From the NCBI RefSeq assembly GCF_029360705.1, contig NZ_JARKMX010000014.1, positions 868,001 through 932,000 of the forward strand: DNA of 64,000 nt, written 5' to 3'. The DNA is from Paraflavitalea pollutisoli. GTDB taxonomy: Bacteria; Bacteroidota; Bacteroidia; Chitinophagales; Chitinophagaceae. The notes under the pieces were generated by a model. It did not search any database. It saw only the letters and a program-made list of their open reading frames with translations, and was not told the origin of the DNA. The position numbers and the translations under genes were made by a program. Shown one piece after another: positions 25,508 through 34,474 of the stretch. How positions within the stretch are numbered: the first letter of the stretch is position 1; each line of letters begins with the position of its first letter.

Positions 25508-28500
25508 TTGAAATTTGCTGTCATTTGCATAACGATTGCCTTCTTTGCTGGTTGCCCGTCTGTTGTAGGACAGGGTTATTATTTCCGGCATTACCAGGTG
25601 GAGAATGGTCTTTCGAACAATACCGTCTTCTGCAGCGTTCAGGACCGCAAAGGGTTCATGTGGTTTGGCACCAAAGACGGTGTCAACCGGTTCGATGGTA
25701 TTACCTTTAAGGTATTTCGTCCCGATCCCAACGACCCGCAAAGTCTTGGTAATAATTTCGTCTACAGCATCCACGAAGACTCACGGGGCGTTATTTGGGC
25801 CGGCACCCGGGAAGGTCTTTATCGCTACAATGCCTCTACAGAGCGTTTTAGTTATATCCCTAACAGCCGGTTTTCCGATACACGCGACATTACTTCTGAC
25901 AAAAATGGCAACCTATGGTTTATTGTAGGCCTGAAGCTCTTCAGGTACAATGAAGCAAAAGATAGTATACCGGAACTCATCAATAAGGGCAATACCCAGA
26001 TATCTGCCATCTGCGTTACCCCGGAAGGACAATTATGGGCCGCCACCGACCACGGGCAGTTACAATCATATGATGCCCGGCAGCAGGTGGATGGACAGTA
26101 TGATCTGTTTGACCATTCACGCCCCACTTCCTCCCATTGGATAGAAGACATTTTCGATACGGGCCAGGGATATATCCTGGTAGGCACCTCTAATCAGGGC
26201 ATCAAATGTTTCGACATCAGCCTGCACACCTATAAGGACATCCTGACCTACAATGCCGACAAAACGGAAGTATATGGGCGGGATTTCGCCCACTACGAAG
26301 GCGATGAATACTGGATGGCTACCGAATCGGGGGTATATATTTACAACCTGCGAACAGGCGCTTATAGCAACCTGCGCAAAAAATTCAATGATCCCTACTC
26401 CATTTCCGACAATGCCGTGTATTCGCTTTGCCGCGACCGCGAAGGAGGTATCTGGGCAGGCACTTATTTTGGCGGCGTCAACTACTATCCCCACCAATAT
26501 TCCTCCTTTCAGAAGTACTATCCCGACAATACGGCCAACAGCATCAGTGGCAATGCCGTGCGCGAAGTTTGCGCTGACCAGCTCGGTAATCTCTGGATCG
26601 GTACGGAAGACGGTGGCCTCAACAAGCTACAGCAGTCAACCGGTAAGGTCACACACTACCTGCCCGATGGTACACACCAGGGAATATCGTACAGCAATAT
26701 TCATGGTATACTACCAGTTGGCAACGAATTATGGATCGGAACTTTCGAGCATGGACTGGACGTGATGGATATCCAGACAGGCAAAGTCATCCGGCATTAT
26801 GCCGGCGGCGGCGGCGCCAGTAGTCTCCGAGGAAATTTCATCCTGACCCTGCAGCAGCTACGATCGGGCGAGATCCTCGCAGGCACCCCCTTAGGCCTGT
26901 TTCGATATGTGAGAGCGGGAGATCATTTCACCACTGTACCGGAAGCGCCTGGCTACAATTTTGTCTACAGCATTGTAGAAGACCACAATGGCATGATCTG
27001 GCTGGCGACTATTGGTAATGGCGTTCTTTATTACCATCCGAAGACTGGTGTGCGGGGCCAGTTGTTGCATGATTCGACCAACAACAACAGCCTACCCTCC
27101 GATATCGTCAACAATGTATTCGAAGACAGCCGGCAGTTGCTTTGGTTTGCTACTGAAGGCGGTGGCCTCTGCCGCTACGACCAGGTCAACAAGCAGTTTC
27201 GCCGCTATACGACACATGACGGTTTACCCAGCGATTTCGTATTTAAGACACTGGAAGACGGGAAAGGTCATCTATGGGTAAGCACTTCGCGGGGGCTTAC
27301 CAGTCTCGATCCTCTGACAGGCAGTATGAAAGTCTACACCCGTGCCAATGGCCTGTTGAGCGATCAGTTCAATTACAGTTCGGGGTTCAAGGACAAGGAT
27401 GGTCGTATGTATTTCGGCAGCGTTCGCGGCCTGATCAGCTTCAATCCTGATGAATTTACGACCAACAACTATGTACCGCCGGTTTACATCACTGGCTTCC
27501 AGGTCAATCACAAAGAGTTACCTATTGGACAAACAGGCGATCTGCTGGAACAATCCATCATACAAACCCGGCAGATTACGCTGCCCTACGATGTTTCCAC
27601 CTTCAGCATCGACTTCGCAGCACTCAGTTATACAGCCCCGGAGATGACGGAATACGCTTATAAGATGGAAGGACTTGATAGGGACTGGACCTACCTCACC
27701 GCCAACCGTAAGGTCTATTTTACCGGATTGGCCCCAGGCAATTATGCGTTCACGGTCAGAGCAGCCAACAGTTCCGGAGCATGGAACAGCGCTTTGACGC
27801 AGATACAGATCAAGATACTCCCCCCCTGGTGGTTGAGTCATTGGGCCTACCTGGCCTATGCGGTAATCATCACCTGCATCATCCTGAACCTGGTCCGCAA
27901 CTATCACCGGCGTATCCAGGAAAAGAATGAACGCCGGATGGAATTGATGGAACATGAAAAAGAGAAAGAGTTGTACCAATCCAAGATTGAATTCTTTACC
28001 AATGTAGCACACGAAATACGCACGCCGCTAACGCTGATCAAAGGGCCATTGGAAAAAGTGATCCGAAAAGCAGGGGACGTACCAGACCTGCACAATAGCC
28101 TGCGCATAATGGAGCGCAATACAGATCGCCTGGTGGACCTGACCAATCAACTGCTTGACTTTCGGCAAACGGAGACAAGCGGTTTCAGCCTGAGCTTTAC
28201 GCCCGTCAATATCTCTGATCTGCTGGAAGAAACCTACTCGAATTTCAAACCGTTGGCCGAACAACACAACCTGCAATTCACGTTGTACATGCCAGCCCAG
28301 CCTTTGCATAGCCTGGCTGATGCCGATGCATTGAATAAGATCTTTAGCAACTTATTCAGCAATGCCGTTAAATACGCCGCTCATCAAGTACACGTGAAGT
28401 TGTTACCACAAGCTTCGAAGAATTATTTTATAATCGAGGTCCACAATGACGGAAGTCTGATACCTGATGACATGAAAGAGAAAATATTTGAACCATTCGT

Positions 28501-28708
28501 GCGCCTGAAAAGAGCCGAGAAAACCAAAGGAACCGGTATCGGTCTGGCTTTGGCCCGGTCTTTGGCACAATTACACCAGGGAGAACTGTACCTTTCTGAA
28601 CCCTTAAACAGTATGAACATCTTTGTATTAAAACTTCCACTGCTACCGTCAGACAACTCAGCCGTCGCTATATCGACAGATACTACTAAACAACCTGTAA
28701 AACCATAA
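25508..28708 (+). CDS. PUL sensor histidine kinase with periplasmic two-component propeller
   Basis: About 1066 residues. The TTG at 25508 is taken as start because it directly begins a good signal/anchor segment (KFAVICITIAFFAG) and lies just downstream of a consensus promoter. The periplasmic part has 14 propeller repeats of the form W-x-G/A-T-x-x-G ('MWFGTKDGVNRFDG', 'LWIGTEDGGLNKL'), then a Y_Y_Y domain and one membrane helix (near 'LAYAVIITCIILNL'). The cytoplasmic part has a HisKA domain with phospho-acceptor His in 'VAHEIRTPLTLIKG' and an HATPase domain ('NLFSNAVKYA', 'GTGIGLALA'). This is the sensor half of a hybrid two-component system of PULs, but it stops after the kinase: receiver and AraC domains are in the next gene. 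The likely signal is an oligosaccharide in the periplasm. Confidence 0.93.
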   Translation: MKFAVICITIAFFAGCPSVVGQGYYFRHYQVENGLSNNTVFCSVQDRKGFMWFGTKDGVNRFDGITFKVFRPDPNDPQSLGNNFVYSIHEDSRGVIWAGTREGLYRYNASTERFSYIPNSRFSDTRDITSDKNGNLWFIVGLKLFRYNEAKDSIPELINKGNTQISAICVTPEGQLWAATDHGQLQSYDARQQVDGQYDLFDHSRPTSSHWIEDIFDTGQGYILVGTSNQGIKCFDISLHTYKDILTYNADKTEVYGRDFAHYEGDEYWMATESGVYIYNLRTGAYSNLRKKFNDPYSISDNAVYSLCRDREGGIWAGTYFGGVNYYPHQYSSFQKYYPDNTANSISGNAVREVCADQLGNLWIGTEDGGLNKLQQSTGKVTHYLPDGTHQGISYSNIHGILPVGNELWIGTFEHGLDVMDIQTGKVIRHYAGGGGASSLRGNFILTLQQLRSGEILAGTPLGLFRYVRAGDHFTTVPEAPGYNFVYSIVEDHNGMIWLATIGNGVLYYHPKTGVRGQLLHDSTNNNSLPSDIVNNVFEDSRQLLWFATEGGGLCRYDQVNKQFRRYTTHDGLPSDFVFKTLEDGKGHLWVSTSRGLTSLDPLTGSMKVYTRANGLLSDQFNYSSGFKDKDGRMYFGSVRGLISFNPDEFTTNNYVPPVYITGFQVNHKELPIGQTGDLLEQSIIQTRQITLPYDVSTFSIDFAALSYTAPEMTEYAYKMEGLDRDWTYLTANRKVYFTGLAPGNYAFTVRAANSSGAWNSALTQIQIKILPPWWLSHWAYLAYAVIITCIILNLVRNYHRRIQEKNERRMELMEHEKEKELYQSKIEFFTNVAHEIRTPLTLIKGPLEKVIRKAGDVPDLHNSLRIMERNTDRLVDLTNQLLDFRQTETSGFSLSFTPVNISDLLEETYSNFKPLAEQHNLQFTLYMPAQPLHSLADADALNKIFSNLFSNAVKYAAHQVHVKLLPQASKNYFIIEVHNDGSLIPDDMKEKIFEPFVRLKRAEKTKGTGIGLALARSLAQLHQGELYLSEPLNSMNIFVLKLPLLPSDNSAVAISTDTTKQPVKP

Positions 28709-28718
28709 CCTTACTGCT

Positions 28719-29489
28719 ATGACACCAACTATCCTTCTGGTAGACGACAATGATGAGATCCTCGAATTCCTCGCCGGAGAGCTGGGAGATCAGTACCATG
28801 TATTAAAAGCCACCAATGGCCAGGAAGCATTGACCATCATCGCACAGGAGGCCGTACAGCTCATCGTGAGTGATGTAATGATGCCAGAAATAGATGGCTT
28901 CGAGCTTTGCCGACTCATCAAGACCAATTTCGACTACAGTCATATCCCCGTGATCCTGCTGACGGCACGTAATACACTTCAATCGAAAATCGAAGGGCTG
29001 AAGCTGGGTGCCGATGCCTATATCGAAAAACCGTTTTCACCCGAGCACCTGCAGGCGCAGATCGCAAACCTGATCAGCAACCGCGTAAAGATCAGAGAAT
29101 ACTTTGCCAACTCCCCATTGGTACATATTAAGAGCATGGCCTACTCTTCGGCGGATGAACAATTCCTCGAATCGCTCAATGAAACGATCCGTCAGCATTT
29201 AGATGATACGGAGCTAGACGTAGAGAAGCTGGCAAGGTTTATGAATATGAGCCGCCCTACCCTTTACCGGAAGATCAAAGCGATCTCCAACCTGACACCC
29301 AATGAACTCATCAACATTACCCGCCTTAAGAAGGCAGCGGAAATGCTAGCCAGCGGGCAACACAAAGTGTATGAGGTGGCCGATATGGTAGGCTACAATT
29401 CCCAGAACAATTTTGGACGAAACTTCCTCAAGCAATTTGGTATTACACCTACAGAATACATGAGTATAAAAAAAGGGGAAGCTGGATAA
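28719..29489 (+). CDS. Response regulator, receiver plus AraC-type DNA-binding domain
   Basis: A 256-residue regulator. The receiver domain (about 1-120) has the acidic pair in 'LLVDDND', the phospho-acceptor Asp in 'VSDVMMPEIDG', Thr in 'LLTAR' and Lys in 'YIEKPF'. The C-terminal ~100 residues are an AraC double helix-turn-helix ('MSRPTLYRKIKAISNLTPNELIN', 'VADMVGYNSQNNFGRNFLKQFG'). It starts 10 bp after the sensor-kinase stop in another frame, with its own ATG directly before the receiver, so it is a natural partner gene. Its targets are presumably susC and other PUL1 genes. Confidence 0.93.
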   Translation: MTPTILLVDDNDEILEFLAGELGDQYHVLKATNGQEALTIIAQEAVQLIVSDVMMPEIDGFELCRLIKTNFDYSHIPVILLTARNTLQSKIEGLKLGADAYIEKPFSPEHLQAQIANLISNRVKIREYFANSPLVHIKSMAYSSADEQFLESLNETIRQHLDDTELDVEKLARFMNMSRPTLYRKIKAISNLTPNELINITRLKKAAEMLASGQHKVYEVADMVGYNSQNNFGRNFLKQFGITPTEYMSIKKGEAG

Positions 29490-29511
29490 ATAAAACTACC
29501 ATACATCTTAT

Positions 29512-29550
29512 AAATCACGAACGCGCCTTTACAGGGCGCGTTCGTGATTT
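29512..29550. terminator. Bidirectional terminator between convergent genes
   Basis: A perfect 16-bp stem (29512-29527 with 29535-29550) with a 7-base loop and A/T-rich ends. It lies between the response-regulator gene and the convergent T9SS propeller gene. Confidence 0.88.
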
Positions 29551-29566
29551 ATGACGCGTAAGATTG

Positions 29567-32314
29567 TTACTCTTTCACAATCCGGATGGATTGCCCACCC
29601 TTCAGGCGCAAAGTATATACGCCTTTATTGTATTTATCCATATAGATCGTGGTTACACTTTGCGTGACCAGGATTCGCTGCAACGCTCTGCCGGTACCAT
29701 CATAAAGAATGGCCGTAGTACCGATCAGCTCCTTATCAGTCACATTGAGTGTAGCGGTAATTCTGACGGGGTTGGGATAAAAGCTTACCAATCCACGTCG
29801 ATCACTTTGAAGGTGAATCACTTTGCTGTAGGTGCTGCGGCCATCGATATCAGTCTGTTTGACCCGATAAGAAGCCTTACCTACCAATGCAATGGACTCT
29901 TCCCATTCATAGCTATGTTCTCCATCCCCCTGCGATACCAGGCTTCCTATGACCGAATATTGGACACCATCGATCGACCGTTCTACGCTATAATTGGCAA
30001 CTTGTTGTTCCTGCACTTTCCAGCTGATGGTAGCCTTGCCCGCATCATTCAATACTCCGTTTAACGACAACCAGGTCACTGGCAGGGCAAACAGGGAGGT
30101 TTGCAGGAAGAACCCACTGAATCCAACCACATTGAAACTGATCTCCCAACGGCTAGCCGTGGCATTCCAAACAACGTCTGCATCGGCGGGATCGATCACT
30201 GAGGTGCCTGCTTGCGGATAGCTGCTCGGAGCGCCCGTATTATTGTTACTGGTACCTGTGAATTTGGTAAAGCGAACATTCGCCTTACGGGCTGCGTCTG
30301 CTGGCCCTGTAGGCAATAGAGCGATTAAGCCAGGGTAGGCATTGAAGGTATTAAACTCTGCCTGGGTAAAGTAAAGGGTAACCCGCCCTGTTGCTGTGGC
30401 CGCATTGGTCGCTGGCGTGATTTCGTAGTGCCTTTGCACATAGGGATAAGTGTAGGTTTGTACCGATGCGTCAATCCAAACTTTCGCAGATACGCTACCA
30501 GACACTGGATTGGCTCCGTTGGGAACCAACTTTGTAATCAGGTTGCAGGATGCGTCGTAGATGTTTGTATTATTGCCGGATACAATAAAGGTTAAATTGG
30601 AGGTTGCACCGGAAGCCAGTTGCGTGGGAGGTAATCCGATCACCACCGGTTTGTTCACGATTGTACCGGCATTATCGGTGATGGTGACTGTATAATTGCC
30701 GACACATAGGTTCGACGCCGTCGCCCCGGTGCCGCCGGAAGGACTCCACGAATAAAAATAAGGCGCAACTCCGCCTGTAGCCAGCACGGTAGCAGAACCA
30801 TCGCACCCATTGGCACAGGTAGCATTTACAACGGATACAGAAGCGGCCAGCGGAGCACCAAATTGGGCGAATAACAAATCACTGGAAGTACCTGCTGCCG
30901 TCAGGGTAAAAGGTCCGAAGATGGCCGTGCCTCCAAATTGGCCTGCTAGTGCAAATCGCAGCAATGGTCCACCTGTAGAGATACCCCGACCGATATCATC
31001 TACTGTTGTGCTGCCACCACCAGCAGCACCTGCCCATAACCAGGTACCGTCTGTTGATGAGAGACCAGCCACAAAAAGGTCGGCAAAGGCACCACTGCTG
31101 TTGATTGTAGTAGTACCAAAAGTAGCTGCCCCTCTGAATTGACCAGTCAGCCCAAGTAATCCAACACCGTTGCTCGTAATTGCATTACCGCGGTCCACAT
31201 CCGATCCTCCACTGGGTTTTACCGCCCATGCAAAATCGTTGGCATCGAGATTATACCGTGCTACATAGATTTCATCATCACTGCCCCCTGTCAGTGTGAT
31301 GCTTCCAAAAGTGATCTCGGAATTATCATAAAAGCCCGTAAAGACCACATCCTGTGTGTACACATCGTAGGTTATGCTCAATCCCGCTTCCTCTCCTGCT
31401 GTACTCACATTGACAGCGCTTAGAAAAGCGCCGGTACTGGCGTTCATCTCCAGCACAATGATGTCATTTAATCCGGAGTTACCGATCGCTCCCAGGCTAC
31501 CATAGGTCGCAGCGGTGGCATTATAGCTACCGGTTACTACAATTTCGTTGTAGGGTGCAGGCACATAACATATCCCCCCACCGTTACCATTGTCACCGCT
31601 GGCAGTTGACCCACCGCCACTAAGCCACAATGGCGTACCATCGGCTGTAGCAAACTTTGCCACAAACAGATCGGAGCTACTACCACCAGTAGGCGAAATC
31701 GTAGTACTGCCCAATGTCATAGATCCGTTGTATGCACCCAGGATATATGGATTACCGCTACCATCGATACAGATTGCGTTTGCAGCATCACCGACAGTTG
31801 ACCCTACCGGCTTAGCCCACAGCCAGGTGCCGGAGGAGGCACTCAGTTTAGCCACCACAATATCCGTACCACCAGTGGTACTGATCGTAATACTGCCGAA
31901 TGTAGCTGATGTGCCTGTAATGGTACCTATGATATAAACATTTGTGCCGTCCGTTGCAATCCCAACACCGTTATCTCCTGTAGATCCACCGCCTTTGACG
32001 GCCCATTGAAAAGCCCCATTGGCATTATATTTTGCAACTACAATGTCGGAATTGACCGCTGTAAGTTGTCCCGCGGGCGTACCTGCCGGGTCAAAGTTGA
32101 GCGTACCTCCAAATTGGCCAACATAGTAGGTATTACCGCTGGCATCTGTAGCGACCCCCCGGGTAGACTCGCCAGGCGCAGACCCTACCCCAAAAGCACT
32201 TGTCCAGGTCTGCGCATGCACGGCACCACCCATTAAGAGACCTATCAAAATCATGAATAACCTGCCACAACTGGCAGCATATGACCACGCAGGCAGTAAG
32301 TAAATCTTTTTCAT
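29567..32314 (-). CDS. Large secreted beta-propeller protein with SprB-like repeat and T9SS sorting domain
   Basis: A 915-residue exported protein with a signal peptide ending near 'GGAVHAQ'. Residues about 35-500 are a repeated propeller of the beta-propeller-repeat (SBBP-like) type: each unit has 'GVATDASGNTYYVGQF', then a Ser/Thr-rich strand and 'DIVVAKYNANGAFQWA'. A single SprB-like repeat follows ('NATCANGCDGSATVLATGG'). The last ~85 residues are a T9SS type A sorting domain ('VSFYPNPV', 'GVYTLRLKGG', ending KE). It should cross the outer membrane through T9SS and stay on the surface or be released. Function is unknown; adhesion is an inference. It lies 41 bp downstream of the formyltransferase-like gene. 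Confidence 0.85.
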   Translation of the reverse strand: MKKIYLLPAWSYAASCGRLFMILIGLLMGGAVHAQTWTSAFGVGSAPGESTRGVATDASGNTYYVGQFGGTLNFDPAGTPAGQLTAVNSDIVVAKYNANGAFQWAVKGGGSTGDNGVGIATDGTNVYIIGTITGTSATFGSITISTTGGTDIVVAKLSASSGTWLWAKPVGSTVGDAANAICIDGSGNPYILGAYNGSMTLGSTTISPTGGSSSDLFVAKFATADGTPLWLSGGGSTASGDNGNGGGICYVPAPYNEIVVTGSYNATAATYGSLGAIGNSGLNDIIVLEMNASTGAFLSAVNVSTAGEEAGLSITYDVYTQDVVFTGFYDNSEITFGSITLTGGSDDEIYVARYNLDANDFAWAVKPSGGSDVDRGNAITSNGVGLLGLTGQFRGAATFGTTTINSSGAFADLFVAGLSSTDGTWLWAGAAGGGSTTVDDIGRGISTGGPLLRFALAGQFGGTAIFGPFTLTAAGTSSDLLFAQFGAPLAASVSVVNATCANGCDGSATVLATGGVAPYFYSWSPSGGTGATASNLCVGNYTVTITDNAGTIVNKPVVIGLPPTQLASGATSNLTFIVSGNNTNIYDASCNLITKLVPNGANPVSGSVSAKVWIDASVQTYTYPYVQRHYEITPATNAATATGRVTLYFTQAEFNTFNAYPGLIALLPTGPADAARKANVRFTKFTGTSNNNTGAPSSYPQAGTSVIDPADADVVWNATASRWEISFNVVGFSGFFLQTSLFALPVTWLSLNGVLNDAGKATISWKVQEQQVANYSVERSIDGVQYSVIGSLVSQGDGEHSYEWEESIALVGKASYRVKQTDIDGRSTYSKVIHLQSDRRGLVSFYPNPVRITATLNVTDKELIGTTAILYDGTGRALQRILVTQSVTTIYMDKYNKGVYTLRLKGGQSIRIVKE

Positions 32315-32354
32315 AGCAAAGTTTGATGTTATAATTCTTTAACGGTTTTCTGAA

Positions 32355-33332
32355 TCAAGCGATAGCGGGTTCCTGTCCCGCGTCAACTGTTGTCCTGGCA
32401 ACAGGCAATACACCTAGCCTCGTCAACTTTTGCAAGCCAAACAAAGCCAGTTGATGGCCCATAAAAAATCCTTCTTCGCAATACACGATCTCCGCCTTCA
32501 GCAATAGGTTATCAACACAGGTGACCAACAGTCCTTTTTCTTCCGAGATTTCGACGATGGTTCCTGGTATTGCCTCGTTTACTGCTTCCGCAGGATGGAT
32601 GCTAGCTTCAGTAATGCCAAAGCTCCAGCCATTCCAGGAAGTAACGGCACCTTTGTTCCACGGGTTACAGGCCTTTACCAGGGCTTTGATGCTGGAGGCG
32701 GTCATCGTATGCCAATCGATTACCAGGTCGGAGGCCTGTGGTTTCCGGTACCAATTCGACGGTCCTGTTTGCGCAAAGGAGGAGACTTGTCCGGAATCCA
32801 GCAAAGGCAGCAAATGCTGCGTTAAATGCTGTCCGGCAAATGCCAGCTGCGTATTTAGCATACCAAAACTTATATCCGGAGAAATAGGGATGGGAGCTTG
32901 CATGATCAGCGGTCCGGTATCAAATGATCCATCCATCTGGTGAACGCTGATTCCCCCTTGCGGCACCTGTTGGCGGATTATCCAGAATAATGGGTTCGGC
33001 CCTCTCCAACCTGGTAAGGGCGCATAGTGAAAATTGATAAAACCCATCGGTGGAATTGCAAGAACAGCCGCAGGAATCTTCCACGGAAACGTCTTGACCA
33101 GTACAACGGCCGGTGAATGAATGTGAAGCCATTCCAACAGTCCTGCTTCCAGGCCTTTTTTAGCAAAAAAGGTGCAGGGTACACGTGCATTACGACAGAG
33201 CTGCTCTACGACAGGCCGGATATCTGTGGCAATATCGGCCATACCGACAGCCACCACCCTGCCTGCCTGCAGCAGCGCTGCCAGGGCAGGCAGGGCAAGC
33301 CTGTCATTGCACAAAACGCCTATTCTCGTCAT
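32355..33332 (-). CDS. Formyltransferase-family protein (Fmt-like fold)
   Basis: A 325-residue cytoplasmic protein with the N-terminal formyltransferase Rossmann-like fold. The catalytic triad is kept as Asn100 and His102 in 'INFHYAPLPGWRGPNP' and Asp138 in 'GSFDTGPLI'. The family moves a formyl group from 10-formyltetrahydrofolate to an amine, for example Met-tRNA or an amino-sugar nucleotide. The loop after His102 (APLPGWRG) differs from the SLLP-x-(Y/W)RG of true Fmt, and the genetic context is not that of fmt/def, so another acceptor is likely. Its ATG overlaps the stop of the binding-protein gene (ATGA), so the two are translationally coupled. Confidence 0.75.
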   Translation of the reverse strand: MTRIGVLCNDRLALPALAALLQAGRVVAVGMADIATDIRPVVEQLCRNARVPCTFFAKKGLEAGLLEWLHIHSPAVVLVKTFPWKIPAAVLAIPPMGFINFHYAPLPGWRGPNPLFWIIRQQVPQGGISVHQMDGSFDTGPLIMQAPIPISPDISFGMLNTQLAFAGQHLTQHLLPLLDSGQVSSFAQTGPSNWYRKPQASDLVIDWHTMTASSIKALVKACNPWNKGAVTSWNGWSFGITEASIHPAEAVNEAIPGTIVEISEEKGLLVTCVDNLLLKAEIVYCEEGFFMGHQLALFGLQKLTRLGVLPVARTTVDAGQEPAIA

Positions 33333-34462
33333 ATACAGAAATAGTTATTGCGCCATCCTGAGACTACCATCTCATTCTCATAGCCCTGATAATAAGTATG
33401 GTCTGAGGCTTCCACGGCTTGTTGTTCAACTACCCGAAATGCGCATTTGCCATTTTCGCCAGCAACGATGTTACCGTAATAAAGCGGCGCATAAGTATGG
33501 TGTGTGTTCTGGTGAACCGTGACGCCACCTCTCGGGCTGTTGTAATGCCATCCCTTGAGCGCAGGCGCCCCGGCCTCTAAGCCATAACTCCCCATAATGG
33601 CGGCCTCCCAACCAAAAAGCTGAAAGAGGTTGGGCTGTTTGTTACGAGCGTGCATAGCGCTGGTAAACACTCGCTGTTGGTCATTGTCCAGCGTAGAAGC
33701 CCAGGGAACAAAGGCATGGAAAGTACCCCCGGGAAAATCGCATTTCGCGAGCAATTGCTCTTCTGCCATATAGGGTGCACAATAAAATGGCAGACTGACT
33801 GCCTTAGCTCCTTCTTTTTTTAGTGACTGGAAGAATAATTCCGCGAGATAGGTACTGAAACAGGCAGCCACGCAATCGGCACCCGCTTTATCGAGCATGT
33901 CGAGGTAGTCGTTGATGCTGAACTCAGCCACCTTGTATCCGCTGACATAATTGCCACAGACTGCGCCCCCTGATGCAGCTACACTGACATGATAACTCCA
34001 CGGACCTCTGTATCCGCCATCGTAGAAAGAAGTTGCCATCAGCACCTTTTGCGACTGGCTGGCCAACTGACGACCAGACAGGTAACAGGCATGAGCCCCC
34101 TGGAAAGAAATATGATAACAATAATCATTAATGGCTGTCTCGGGTAGTTGCATGCCAGCATCCAGGAAGATGAACGGACGTCGCACAGAAGCCGCCAGTT
34201 GGTAAAGTGGTGCGGCATTGGCAGCATTACAATAAGCCACCATTACCTGAACGTCTTCCTGCAGCAGCAGCCTTTCTGCTTTTGCATAATTCGCACTTTC
34301 ATCCTCTCCAAATCCAATGTTCTCCGTAACCACCTGTGTATCAGGAAGGCCCACCTGCTGTAAGCCGGCCCGCAATCCTTCCAGCATATCGAACCCCATG
34401 GCAGGATAATCAGTAGATCGTGGCAGCAGCAATCCAAACTTTAGAGGCATAGTTCTTTGCAT
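33329..34462 (-). CDS. Type I periplasmic-binding-protein homologue lacking a signal peptide
   Basis: A 377-residue protein with the two-lobed Leu/Ile/Val- or amide-binding fold: 'GLLLPRSTDYPAMGFDMLEGL', then 'LLLQEDVQVMVAYC' and 'RRPFIFLDAG'. Unlike transport receptors it has no signal peptide or lipobox, and no ABC permease or ATPase is nearby. It may therefore be a cytoplasmic ligand sensor, as AmiC is. The C-terminal region contains a His-rich loop ('TVHQNTHHTYAPLYYG'). It starts 12 bp after the third collar gene and overlaps the formyltransferase gene by 4 bp. Confidence 0.75.
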   Translation of the reverse strand: MQRTMPLKFGLLLPRSTDYPAMGFDMLEGLRAGLQQVGLPDTQVVTENIGFGEDESANYAKAERLLLQEDVQVMVAYCNAANAAPLYQLAASVRRPFIFLDAGMQLPETAINDYCYHISFQGAHACYLSGRQLASQSQKVLMATSFYDGGYRGPWSYHVSVAASGGAVCGNYVSGYKVAEFSINDYLDMLDKAGADCVAACFSTYLAELFFQSLKKEGAKAVSLPFYCAPYMAEEQLLAKCDFPGGTFHAFVPWASTLDNDQQRVFTSAMHARNKQPNLFQLFGWEAAIMGSYGLEAGAPALKGWHYNSPRGGVTVHQNTHHTYAPLYYGNIVAGENGKCAFRVVEQQAVEASDHTYYQGYENEMVVSGWRNNYFCI

Positions 34463-34474
34463 TATGGGTAACGG

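Noticed and set aside
28700-28720. Frameshift splitting a hybrid two-component protein
   Set aside because: There is a proper stop, a 10-bp spacer and a clean ATG directly before the receiver domain, so two natural genes are more likely.
29600-32200. Repeated DNA within the large secreted-protein gene as a CRISPR or repeat array
   Set aside because: The repeats follow codon periodicity and encode propeller blades with varied sequence; there are no constant repeats with unique spacers.
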